Assembly: GCA_910588535.1 (NCBI GenBank)
Contig: CAJUOO010000012.1
Coordinates: forward strand, 1 to 57,456
DNA: 57,456 bases
Direction: 5' to 3'
Source: an uncultured Lachnospiraceae bacterium
GTDB taxonomy: Bacteria > Bacillota > Clostridia > Lachnospirales > Lachnospiraceae
In this document: positions 43,282-51,393 of the stretch, piece by piece
Layout of the letters: the number at the start of each line of letters is the position of its first letter
How positions within the stretch are numbered: the first letter of the stretch is position 1
The notes under the pieces: model-generated
The model's database searches: none
The model's input: the letters and a program-made list of their open reading frames with translations, nothing else
What the model was told of the DNA's origin: nothing
Made by a program: the position numbers and the translations under genes

Positions 43282-43312
43282 AACAAGTAATTGTCGAAAG
43301 AGGAGAGAAGTT

Positions 43313-45064
43313 ATGAATACATTTCAATTTATGTTTCAGTACATAAAACGTCATCGTTTTCAGTATATTGCTGGAATTATCACGTTATTTGTGGTTGACT
43401 TTGCCAATTTGTTTATTCCGCAACTTACGGGAACCATCACAGATGGACTGCGCGGGGGTACCATTGACTGGGCGGGCGTAAAGCAGTGTCTTCTTTTGAT
43501 TTTTATTCTGGGATCTACGCTTGCCATCGGGAGGTTTTTATGGCGATATTTTTTATTTGGCGCGGCGCGCTCTATTGAGAAGGAGCTGCGCAATGAGATG
43601 TTCCACCATCTGGAAAAGATGAGCGTCGAGTACTATAATGAGCATAAGACAGGGGATCTGATGACGCGCTTTACAAGTGATCTCAATGCTGTTCGCATGG
43701 CAATAGGGCCTGCTGTGATCAGTGCATTTGATGCGTCTGTCATGACTATTATGGTAATTTTTCAGATGATGCGATATGTGAATATAAGTCTGACATTGTT
43801 GGCGATTATCCCAATGCTATTTATCTGTTTTGGGGAGATTTATTATGGAAAGATTATCTATAAACGTTTTCAGGCACGTCAGGAGGCAGTGTCGGATCTG
43901 ACAGATTTTGTTCAGGAGAGTATCTCCGGTGTCCGCGTGATCAAGGCATTTGTGAGGGAGCGCAGTGAGCTTAAGGAATTTGCCAAGGCAAACCAGAACA
44001 CAATGGAGAAAAATCTCTCTATTGCAAGGGTGCAATCCATTGTCATGCCACTTTTGGACGTGATTATCGGTGCATCCAGCCTGATCACTCTGGTGTACGG
44101 TGGTTATCTCACGCTTAACGGGGATATTACGTTGGGGCGTTTTGTGGCATTTAATCAATATATCAATATGCTTGTCTGGCCAATGCTCGCGTGTGGGGAT
44201 GCGATTCAGATGTTTTCTCAGGGAAGTGCGTCCATTCGGCGTATTCAGGAGGTCTTGGATGAGAAGCCGGAGATTTTTGACCGGGATGTCACGGAGGAGA
44301 TTGAGAAATTAGAGGGAACTATTACTTTCTCCAAGCTGACATTTATCCACAGAGGGCACGCGGAGCCAACGCTTCATAATATTAATCTGCATGTGCCGGC
44401 GGGCACGACACTGGCTGTTATCGGGAGGACGGGAAATGGAAAGTCCACATTAGTCAACCTGCTGCTTCGCCTGTATAATACAAAGCCGGGGATGATTCTT
44501 TTGGACGGCAGAGATATTGGCACGATTGCGCTTAAGACTCTGCGTGAAAATATCGCTTATGTGCCGCAGGATAATTTTCTTTTTTCGGATACCTTAAAGT
44601 CTAACATTGCTTTTGGCAGTGAAGAAAATATGGAGGCTATCACAAGGGCGACTAAGGCGGCATGTATTCATGACAATATTGTCTCTTTTCCAGATGGCTA
44701 TGAGACGATTGTGGGAGAGAGAGGTGTTACGCTGTCAGGAGGGCAGAAGCAGAGAAGCTCGATAGCGAGAGCACTTATGAAGGATGCGCCGATCTTAATT
44801 TTGGACGATGCGCTCTCGGCAGTTGACACAGACACAGAGGAGCAGATTCTTAGAAATCTGAAGCAGACGCGGGCAGGAAAGACGACAATTCTTATCGCGC
44901 ACCGCATCTCTACCATTCAAAATGCCGATATTATTATGGTGCTGGAGGATGGAGAGGCGAAGGAGATCGGAAATCACGAGGAGCTGATGGAGCGAAATGG
45001 CATTTACCGGGATATGTTTGAAAAGCAGCAGCTTGAAGCAGCGAAGGGGGAACTGGCAGAATGA
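43313..45064 (+). CDS. ABC exporter half-transporter, degenerate-site subunit
   Basis: 583 residues: six membrane helices (residues about 15-320) then an ATPase. Walker A is GRTGNGKST, signature LSGGQKQRSS, Walker B ILILDDALSAVD, with Asp in place of the catalytic Glu, and the switch His is in IAHRIST. Heterodimeric exporters such as BmrCD and TM287/288 carry exactly this Asp in one subunit. The start at ATG 43313 has GAGGAGAG upstream. The last four bases overlap the next gene (ATGA), so the two subunits are co-translated. It probably exports drugs or lipids. Confidence 0.92.
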   Translation: MNTFQFMFQYIKRHRFQYIAGIITLFVVDFANLFIPQLTGTITDGLRGGTIDWAGVKQCLLLIFILGSTLAIGRFLWRYFLFGAARSIEKELRNEMFHHLEKMSVEYYNEHKTGDLMTRFTSDLNAVRMAIGPAVISAFDASVMTIMVIFQMMRYVNISLTLLAIIPMLFICFGEIYYGKIIYKRFQARQEAVSDLTDFVQESISGVRVIKAFVRERSELKEFAKANQNTMEKNLSIARVQSIVMPLLDVIIGASSLITLVYGGYLTLNGDITLGRFVAFNQYINMLVWPMLACGDAIQMFSQGSASIRRIQEVLDEKPEIFDRDVTEEIEKLEGTITFSKLTFIHRGHAEPTLHNINLHVPAGTTLAVIGRTGNGKSTLVNLLLRLYNTKPGMILLDGRDIGTIALKTLRENIAYVPQDNFLFSDTLKSNIAFGSEENMEAITRATKAACIHDNIVSFPDGYETIVGERGVTLSGGQKQRSSIARALMKDAPILILDDALSAVDTDTEEQILRNLKQTRAGKTTILIAHRISTIQNADIIMVLEDGEAKEIGNHEELMERNGIYRDMFEKQQLEAAKGELAE

Positions 45065-46842
45065 AACGATTACTTTCTTATCTGAAACCGCATAAATGGG
45101 TGATGCTTACAGCAGCGATTCTGGTACTTCTGATTATTGTGGTTGAGCTGTATCGCCCGGTAATTATCGGTGATGCCATTGACAGGTATATCAATGGCTC
45201 ATATGTGCAGATGATGGAGGAGGGGACGCTCACACTTACCTTAGAGGAGCTTACCGTCTTGAGAAATGAAAGCTTTGCAGGAATACTTAGGGCAGCAGGG
45301 CTTTATCTTATTATGCTGCTTTCTGGTTTTGTTTTAAATGCATGTAACAACTGGATTTTGCAGAAGATGGGGCAGAAGATTATTTATCAGATGCGCGAGG
45401 AGGTATTTGGCCATATTCACAGCCTGTCCCTTGGCTTCTTTAACACAACTCCGGTCGGAAAGCTGGTGACAAGAGTTTCCAATGATACGGAGGCGGTCAA
45501 TGAGCTTTTTACCACCATTCTTGTAAAGTTATTTAAAAATTCTGTGAAGATTGCAGGGTATGCAGTGGTGATGGTGTGGTTTGACGCGCGCATGGCGTTG
45601 GTGTCCTTTGCACTTTTGCCTGTGGTGACAGTGTTGACCTTTTTCTTCCGGTATATGTCACGGAAGGCATATCAGATCACAAGAAATAAGATCACAGAGC
45701 TAAATACCTTTTTGTCAGAACATATCTCTGGTATGAAGTTAATTCAGATATTTGCCCGCGAGGAGGCGAAATATAAGGAATTTGAGAGAAAGTCTGGGGA
45801 GCTGTTTGCGGCAAATTGGCGTGAAGTAATGACTTTTGCCATCTTTAGACCTTCGATCTATCTGTTATCGATCCTCGCCATGATCATTGTGATTGGAACG
45901 GGAAGTGCTTCCGTGCTGCAAGACAGAATGTCTCTTGGAACATTGTTTGTCTTTATCACATATATCAGTTCTTTCTTTGAGCCGATTCAGGAGCTTGCGG
46001 AGCAATTTGGCACATTGCAGTCCTCACTTGCCTCAGCGGAAAAGCTTTTTTCTGTCCTTGATGAAAAGCCGCAGATTGTCAAACCAGAGCATCCGATGAA
46101 GCCTCAGATTCAGGGACGGATTGAATTTAAACATGTGTGGTTTGCCTATGAGAAGGAGGATTATATTCTTAAGGATATTAGCTTTGTGATTGAGCCGGGG
46201 CAGAAGATCGCTTTTGTCGGCGCAACGGGGGCAGGAAAATCTTCTATTCTTAATTTGATTGGCAGATATTATGATATACAGAGGGGCGAGATTTTGATAG
46301 ATGGGGTAAATATTAAGGATATGGACACGGATGTGCTGCGCGGCGCAATCGGGCAGGTACAGCAGGATGTATTTATCTTTACTGGCGATATCAAGAGCAA
46401 TATATCCTTGAGAAATGAAGAGATCTCTTTGGAGGATGTCAAGCGCGCCGCTCACGTGGTCAATGCAGATACCTTTATAGAGAAAATGCCAGAGGGATAT
46501 GATTCACCTGTCACAGAGCGTGGAAGCACTCTGTCAGCCGGACAGCGCCAGCTCTTGTCTTTTGCCAGAACACTTGCCTACGATCCTGCCATTTTGGTGT
46601 TAGACGAGGCGACGGCAAATATTGACACGGAGACGGAAGCATTGATCACCAATGCACTCTCCAAGCTGATGGAGGGAAGAACTACAATTATGGTCGCGCA
46701 TCGTCTCTCCACCATCCAGCACGCGGACCGAATTATAGTGATGCACCAAGGGTGCATAAAAGAATCCGGCTCCCATCAGGAACTTCTAACACAAAATGGA
46801 TTGTACAAAAAGCTGTATGATTTGCAGTTGGTTGAAAGTTAG
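45061..46842 (+). CDS. ABC exporter half-transporter, catalytic-site subunit
   Basis: 593 residues: a membrane domain with an extra loop after the first helix (YINGSYVQMMEEGTLTLTLEEL), typical of the BmrD-like partner, and an ATPase with Walker A GATGAGKSS, signature LSAGQRQLLS (Ala for Gly) and Walker B ILVLDEATANIDT with catalytic Glu. The degenerate signature here and the Asp in the partner belong to the same composite site, so one ATP site should be catalytic and the other not. Confidence 0.92.
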   Translation: MKRLLSYLKPHKWVMLTAAILVLLIIVVELYRPVIIGDAIDRYINGSYVQMMEEGTLTLTLEELTVLRNESFAGILRAAGLYLIMLLSGFVLNACNNWILQKMGQKIIYQMREEVFGHIHSLSLGFFNTTPVGKLVTRVSNDTEAVNELFTTILVKLFKNSVKIAGYAVVMVWFDARMALVSFALLPVVTVLTFFFRYMSRKAYQITRNKITELNTFLSEHISGMKLIQIFAREEAKYKEFERKSGELFAANWREVMTFAIFRPSIYLLSILAMIIVIGTGSASVLQDRMSLGTLFVFITYISSFFEPIQELAEQFGTLQSSLASAEKLFSVLDEKPQIVKPEHPMKPQIQGRIEFKHVWFAYEKEDYILKDISFVIEPGQKIAFVGATGAGKSSILNLIGRYYDIQRGEILIDGVNIKDMDTDVLRGAIGQVQQDVFIFTGDIKSNISLRNEEISLEDVKRAAHVVNADTFIEKMPEGYDSPVTERGSTLSAGQRQLLSFARTLAYDPAILVLDEATANIDTETEALITNALSKLMEGRTTIMVAHRLSTIQHADRIIVMHQGCIKESGSHQELLTQNGLYKKLYDLQLVES

Positions 46843-46887
46843 AGAGGGGAGAAATAGTAGTAAGGATCAAAGTATGAAAGAATGAAA

Positions 46888-46916
46888 TTGGATTTCTGTT
46901 AATACATGCTTATAAC
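46888..46916 (+). promoter_or_regulatory. Promoter upstream of the leader/MFS gene
   Basis: TTGGAT (46888-46893), a 17-base spacer, TATAAC (46911-46916), which begins just before the leader ribosome binding site. Confidence 0.6.
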
Positions 46917-46931
46917 ACGAAAGGAGATAAA

Positions 46932-46970
46932 ATGGTGCTTTGTATTGCAACAGCTCCATGCAGAGTCTGA
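46932..46970 (+). CDS. 12-codon leader peptide, candidate attenuator
   Basis: ATG GTG CTT ... GTC TGA encodes MVLCIATAPCRV, with AAAGGAGATAAA as a strong ribosome binding site. Its end lies within the stem of a hairpin (46954-46985). Short leaders of this kind precede ribosome-stalling-induced resistance genes; the match is by layout only. Confidence 0.55.
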   Translation: MVLCIATAPCRV

Positions 46971-47010
46971 GGAGGCTGCATGGAGGAATCATTTTTGTTG
47001 ATATCCTCAG
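46954..47010 (+). promoter_or_regulatory. Leader hairpin and alternative pairing before the MFS gene
   Basis: CTCCATGCA (46954-46962) pairs with TGCATGGAG (46977-46985), a 9-bp perfect stem that overlaps the leader's last codons. Its loop contains CTGAGGA (46967-46973), complementary to TCCTCAG (47004-47010). The two pairings could compete. Confidence 0.55.
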
Positions 47011-47057
47011 GCTTTGCTTCTAGTTTGAGAAATAAGTAAAACAATAGGAGCAAAGAA

Positions 47058-48350
47058 ATGAAATTTATAAAAAAGAATGAATTATATGAGTTAAAGAATT
47101 TTTTGATACTTTGGAGCACACAAAGTATATCTCAGCTTGGCAGCAGCATAACAGGATTTGCGCTGACATTATGGCTGTACGAAAAGACAGGTTCTTCTCT
47201 GAGCACAGCAGCACTTACGATATGCTCCTATGCGCCATATGTATTAATGAGTATATTTGCAGGAGCATTGACTGACCGTTTTGATAAGAAGAGGACAATG
47301 CTTGGCTGTGATGTATTTGCCGCAATTTGCACGATTATTGTATTTGTATTGTATCGGACAAATACTCTGATGGTATGGCATTTATATATCTTGAATGTGG
47401 TTTCGGGATTAATGAATACCGTTCAACAGCCTGCCAGCGAAGTGGCTATGACACTTATTATGCCGAAAAAGTATTATCAGAAAACAAGTGGACTTCGTTC
47501 TCTGTCAAGTAGCTTGATTTCTGTATTGAATCCTTTGATTGCTACAGCATTGTACTCATTTATAGGGCTGAATGGTGTGATAGCAGTTGATATCAGCAGT
47601 TTTATTATTGCGTTTACAACATTACTATTTTTTGTTAAGATACCAGAAAGTGGAAATGACAAGAGAGAAAGTATACTTGTTCTTGCTAAAGAAGGGCTGA
47701 TGTTTTTGAGGGAGAATCCGCTTATTTTAATGTTGATTTTATTTATGTCTGGTGTTAATTTAGTAGCGTCTGCCTTTGATGCCGTATTGCCCGGTTATGT
47801 GCTTCCTAATCCGAAAGGTGGATCAACTGTTTTAGGAATTGTTACATCTTGTTCTGGTGTTGCTATGATTGTTGGCAGTCTGGTAATTTCTGTTTTGCCG
47901 AAGCCGAAAAACAGGGTAAAGATTATTTATTTGACAATGCTGTTTTCACTAGGAACGGAAAACTTTTTGTTAGCGTTTTCCAGAGAACCACTGTTATGGT
48001 GTGTTGGGCAGATTATTGGATGGGTTCTTGTGCCCGTTATGAGTGCAAATTTGGATGTGATTCTTAGAGCTACCATTCCTGTGGAACTACAAGGGCGTGT
48101 CTATGCCTGCCGCAATACGCTTCAATTTTTTACCATTCCGATAGGACTGTTTATAGGAGGTTTTATGGTTGATAACGTATGTGAACCATTTATGAGAATA
48201 TATGGTGATTTATCAATACTGAAAATGCTCTTTGGAACAGGGAAAGGTTCAGGCGCAGCACTTATGATGTTGATACTTGGAGTTAGTGGAAGTTTAATCT
48301 GTATTGTCACAGGAAAAAAATTAAACAAGTATCAATATAATAAAGAGTAG
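47058..48350 (+). CDS. MFS transporter of the macrolide-efflux (Mef-like) type
   Basis: 430 residues with about twelve membrane helices. The N-terminal block (FLILWSTQSISQLGSSITGFALTLWLYEKTGS), the GALTDRFDKKRTML loop motif, and the mid-loop FVKIPESG are as in Mef(A)/Lmr-like efflux proteins of Firmicutes. It likely exports hydrophobic drugs using proton motive force. ATAGGAGCAAAGAA precedes the ATG. It lies behind a leader peptide with hairpins, consistent with drug-induced expression by translation or transcription attenuation; this is inference. A strong terminator follows. Confidence 0.88.
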   Translation: MKFIKKNELYELKNFLILWSTQSISQLGSSITGFALTLWLYEKTGSSLSTAALTICSYAPYVLMSIFAGALTDRFDKKRTMLGCDVFAAICTIIVFVLYRTNTLMVWHLYILNVVSGLMNTVQQPASEVAMTLIMPKKYYQKTSGLRSLSSSLISVLNPLIATALYSFIGLNGVIAVDISSFIIAFTTLLFFVKIPESGNDKRESILVLAKEGLMFLRENPLILMLILFMSGVNLVASAFDAVLPGYVLPNPKGGSTVLGIVTSCSGVAMIVGSLVISVLPKPKNRVKIIYLTMLFSLGTENFLLAFSREPLLWCVGQIIGWVLVPVMSANLDVILRATIPVELQGRVYACRNTLQFFTIPIGLFIGGFMVDNVCEPFMRIYGDLSILKMLFGTGKGSGAALMMLILGVSGSLICIVTGKKLNKYQYNKE

Positions 48351-48357
48351 CTTATTT

Positions 48358-48391
48358 ACAAAGGGGCGAGGAAACTCGTCTCTTTGTTTTG
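48358..48391 (+). terminator. Terminator with GAAA tetraloop after the MFS gene
   Basis: A 13-bp stem ACAAAGGGGCGAG/CTCGTCTCTTTGT (two G-U pairs) with a GAAA loop, then TTTT. Confidence 0.85.
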
Positions 48392-48438
48392 GCTATGGGG
48401 AATAAGCAGTACGTAAGATATAGATAAAAATGAAACTA

Positions 48439-48468
48439 TTGACAATAATATAAGACTATAGTAGTCTT
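48439..48468 (+). promoter_or_regulatory. Promoter -35 with BlaI-type operator
   Basis: TTGACA (48439-48444) followed by the palindrome AAGACTA-TAG-TAGTCTT (48452-48468). The position, just 3' of the -35 hexamer, suits an operator bound by the repressor of the next gene; the -10 is not clear. Confidence 0.6.
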
Positions 48469-48552
48469 GTAGATAACTATACTATTATACTGACATAGGA
48501 GGAAGATAGATTTTTTCTATTAATCCTTCTAGTTTTAGGAGAGGATGATACA

Positions 48553-48942
48553 ATGAGTATTAAGCTTTTTGATTCTGAATTAAAGGTAATGTCTGTCATT
48601 TGGCGTGAGGGAGACGTCACGGCAAAGTATATAGCAGATATTCTTAATGCAGAGATTGGATGGAATAAAAATACCACTTACACTTTAATAAAAAGATGTA
48701 TAAAAAAGGGAGCGATCGAGCGTATGGAGCCGAATTTTATATGCCATGCATTGATTCCTAAAGAGGAGGTTCAGGAGGCGGAGACAAATGAGTTGATCGA
48801 CAAGATATATGATGGATCTGCAGATAAATTATTTGCCGCATTGCTGGACAGAAGGAAAATTTCTTCAGAGCAGATTGAGCGATTAAAGAAATTAGTAAAA
48901 GATGCAAGTCCTCTCTCATTTGGCGATGACAATAATTCATAA
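48553..48942 (+). CDS. BlaI/MecI/CopY family repressor
   Basis: 129 residues, standard length. The winged helix is visible: FDSELKVMSVIWREGDVTAKYIADIL, then NKNTTYTLIKRCIKKGAIER, and a helical dimerisation tail (ELIDKIYDGSADKLFAALLDRRKI). BlaI-type repressors bind palindromes with core TACA/TGTA; here the upstream palindrome is AAGACTA/TAGTCTT. They are normally inactivated by a BlaR1-type sensor protease, but none is adjacent. It may be autoregulated and control the MFS gene behind it or the racemase cluster ahead. The start is ATG 48553 (MSIKLFDSELK), after AGGAGAGG. Confidence 0.9.
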   Translation: MSIKLFDSELKVMSVIWREGDVTAKYIADILNAEIGWNKNTTYTLIKRCIKKGAIERMEPNFICHALIPKEEVQEAETNELIDKIYDGSADKLFAALLDRRKISSEQIERLKKLVKDASPLSFGDDNNS

Positions 48943-48960
48943 CTCTTTTTATACAGATAC

Positions 48961-48989
48961 TTGACTTTTTAAAGACTGGTTGCTAAAGT
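48961..48989 (+). promoter_or_regulatory. Promoter of the racemase-transglutaminase cluster
   Basis: TTGACT (48961-48966), a 17-base spacer, TAAAGT (48984-48989). Confidence 0.65.
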
Positions 48990-49058
48990 ATGTATTGTGA
49001 AATTAAAATTTCACCATCTTGATAAGTTGCCTGTTTGGTCAGGCAGATAGGAGTTTGT

Positions 49059-49778
49059 GTGAAGCGTTTGGGAGTGATCGGAGGGCTGGGACCACTTGCG
49101 ACAGCTTATTTTTTTGAGCTGGTAGTTCGCATGACGGAGGCAGAGACCGATCAAGAACATGTGGAGATGATAATACTGAATGATCCTTCTGTGCCAGACA
49201 GGACAAGCTATGTAATAGGAAATTCAAGCGAGAGTCCGCTGCCTGCTATGATTGGGATGGGGCAGCAGCTTGCCGCGCTTGGAGCAGAGAATATAGCAAT
49301 TCCATGTATTACAGCTCATTATTTTCACAAAGAGCTTATGGAGGCAATTCATGTGCCGATCATACATATTGTGGAAGAAACCGCTGAACATTTGTCTTAT
49401 TATGGGATAAGAAGAGCGGGAATTATGGCAACAGATGGGACGGTACAATCAGAGCTCTTTCAGAGGGAACTTTTTAATTGGGGGATTGAGGGAGTGCTGC
49501 CAGATAAAGAGCATCAGAGTTATGTGATGGATTTGATCTATCAAGATGTGAAGGCGGGCAGGCCAGTAGAGATGGATAAGTTTGACAAGGTAAGCGAATG
49601 TCTTAGGGAAAATGGCGCAGAGTGCATAATTCTGGGCTGTACAGAGCTTTCGCTGATCAAGCGGGAGGGGCGTCTTGGCGCCGGTTATCTGGATGCTATG
49701 GAGATCTTGGCAAGGAAGTCTGTGCTGGTCAGCGAAGCATGTTTGAAGGGAGAGTACCAATGTCTGATAACAAAATGA
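49059..49778 (+). CDS. Aspartate/glutamate racemase family protein (GTG start)
   Basis: 239 residues starting at GTG 49059, five bases after AGGAG. The start KRLGVIGGLGPLAT and the two catalytic cysteines, Cys83 in AIPCITAHYF and Cys194 in ILGCTELSL, are those of PLP-independent amino acid racemases (RacX/YgeA and aspartate racemases). The expected active-site setting of both cysteines is intact, so catalysis is likely. Substrate may be Asp, Glu or another amino acid. Its end overlaps the transglutaminase-like gene by 19 bases. It is probably the supplier of a D-amino acid for the cluster. Confidence 0.88.
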   Translation: MKRLGVIGGLGPLATAYFFELVVRMTEAETDQEHVEMIILNDPSVPDRTSYVIGNSSESPLPAMIGMGQQLAALGAENIAIPCITAHYFHKELMEAIHVPIIHIVEETAEHLSYYGIRRAGIMATDGTVQSELFQRELFNWGIEGVLPDKEHQSYVMDLIYQDVKAGRPVEMDKFDKVSECLRENGAECIILGCTELSLIKREGRLGAGYLDAMEILARKSVLVSEACLKGEYQCLITK

Positions 49779-51238
49779 GGGAGAGAGCAAGCAAAAGAAA
49801 AAGGCAGAAGCGCCGGTTAAGAAGACAGTTTATGATCAGCAGTGTGGCAGCAGTGACAGTTTTTTTAATTGCTTTGGTTTATATGGTGTCAGGAGGAATT
49901 GGAAGAGGAGAAGCTGCGTATAAGGAAACAGATATGGCTTTGTTAGAGACATCATCACAGACAGAGTTTTCCACACAGCAACCATCACAAGAAAAACCAA
50001 CGGAGACAGAAACGGCTTATGTTGATGTAACACTACCTGTGGGGACAGCAAAAGAAAGTGTGACATGGTGGAATCCGCAAGAGGAGCCTAAACCGGAGGA
50101 ATTTGTGGAATCTATGCTGGATGACACAAAGATTACAGTGAGCTATCAGACTGTGCCAGATATGACACTTTTGGATAAAGAACAGGAGATCTCCATCTGT
50201 CTGACAGATGAGGGGGGAAATCAGACAGTACTGAAGTCCAAGCTGATGATAATACATGATGAGGAAGCCCCAAAGATGACAGGTGTCTACAATATGACAG
50301 TATTTGCTGGGGATACCATACTTTACCGAAAAAATGTGAAGGTGACGGATGATCACGATGAAAATCCTAAACTTACTATTGATAGCAGCCAAGTGGACAG
50401 AAATAAAGTGGGAACCTACCATGTTACCTACCGCGCGGAGGATAAGGCGGGAAATGTTGCGGAGGAGACTATTTTTGTCAAGGTGATGGAGAAAGTCGCC
50501 GTGACACAGGAGATGGTGGATCAGCTTGCGGACAAGGTGCTTGCAGAGATATTGTCAGATGGCATGTCAAACAGAGAGAAGGCTTATGCGATATATAATT
50601 GGACAAAGAAAAATATCGCGTACACTGGGCACACCGATCCGTCTGATATTGTGGCAGGAGCCTATCAGGGATTGAGATACCGGGCAGGAGACTGTTTTAC
50701 TTTCTGTGCGGTCGCACATATGTTGTATAATAGGGCAGGTTTTCAGGCGATGAAGGTGACAAGGACAGCCGGGTATCTGCATCATTATTGGAATTATGTG
50801 AATTATGGTGAGGGGTGGTATCATTGTGATTCTAATTTGTACCGCTCAGATGGCTACGAGGCATTTATGAAGACTACGGAGGAACTGATCACATATACAA
50901 CAAATGTGATGAATCGTCCTGATTATTATGTATATGACGAGAGCCAGTACCCACCATGTGCGGGAAGCACAGGGACAGAGGGAGAACCTGAGTCAGGGGC
51001 AGAAGGAATACCAGAAGATGGACAGCAAGCAGAAGGAGCACAGCAGCCGGGAATAGTTGAAGCGCCGGGAGAAGGACAGCAGCCGGGAACAGAAGGAGTA
51101 CCAGAAGGCGGACAACAACAGGGAGTAGAGGGAATGTCAGAGTCAGGGCAGCCTGATGGAGGAACACCAGAAGGAGAGCAGCCGGAGGTAAGTGTTCCAG
51201 AACAGCAGTCCAGTGCAGAATCGCCGGTGGGAGTTTGA
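49760..51238 (+). CDS. Membrane-anchored transglutaminase-like protein with a Gly/Gln/Pro-rich tail
   Basis: 492 residues from ATG 49760 (GGGAGAG upstream). A very basic N-terminus and one membrane helix (about residues 22-44) anchor it outside. A Ser/Thr/Glu/Pro linker follows, then an Ig-like domain (about 185-255, DHDENPKLTID, GTYHVTYRAEDKAGN) and a transglutaminase-like domain (about 265-400) with Cys in GDCFTFC, His in LHHYWNYV and Asp in YHCDSN. The last ~85 residues are low complexity, made of imperfect EGxPExGQQ repeats. Transglutaminase-like domains can be cysteine proteases or cross-linkers. It is coupled to the racemase; a role in modifying wall protein or polymer is inference. Confidence 0.85.
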   Translation: MSDNKMRERASKRKRQKRRLRRQFMISSVAAVTVFLIALVYMVSGGIGRGEAAYKETDMALLETSSQTEFSTQQPSQEKPTETETAYVDVTLPVGTAKESVTWWNPQEEPKPEEFVESMLDDTKITVSYQTVPDMTLLDKEQEISICLTDEGGNQTVLKSKLMIIHDEEAPKMTGVYNMTVFAGDTILYRKNVKVTDDHDENPKLTIDSSQVDRNKVGTYHVTYRAEDKAGNVAEETIFVKVMEKVAVTQEMVDQLADKVLAEILSDGMSNREKAYAIYNWTKKNIAYTGHTDPSDIVAGAYQGLRYRAGDCFTFCAVAHMLYNRAGFQAMKVTRTAGYLHHYWNYVNYGEGWYHCDSNLYRSDGYEAFMKTTEELITYTTNVMNRPDYYVYDESQYPPCAGSTGTEGEPESGAEGIPEDGQQAEGAQQPGIVEAPGEGQQPGTEGVPEGGQQQGVEGMSESGQPDGGTPEGEQPEVSVPEQQSSAESPVGV

Positions 51239-51393
51239 GAAGGTGGACCGGACACAGAAGAGGAATAAGCGGAGAAATGGGCAGTAGCCAAATATGGAAA
51301 GTGCGCTGGCACGGTAGCTGAGAATGGAGGAGGTGCCAGTAGAGCGTGTAAGGTATGTCAGATGGTGGGCAGCAAGGGAAAGTGTGGAAGAGT

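Noticed and set aside
49622..49759. Longer N-terminal extension of the transglutaminase-like gene
   Set aside because: It is a shifted reading of the racemase gene; ATG 49760 has a ribosome site and begins the basic membrane anchor.
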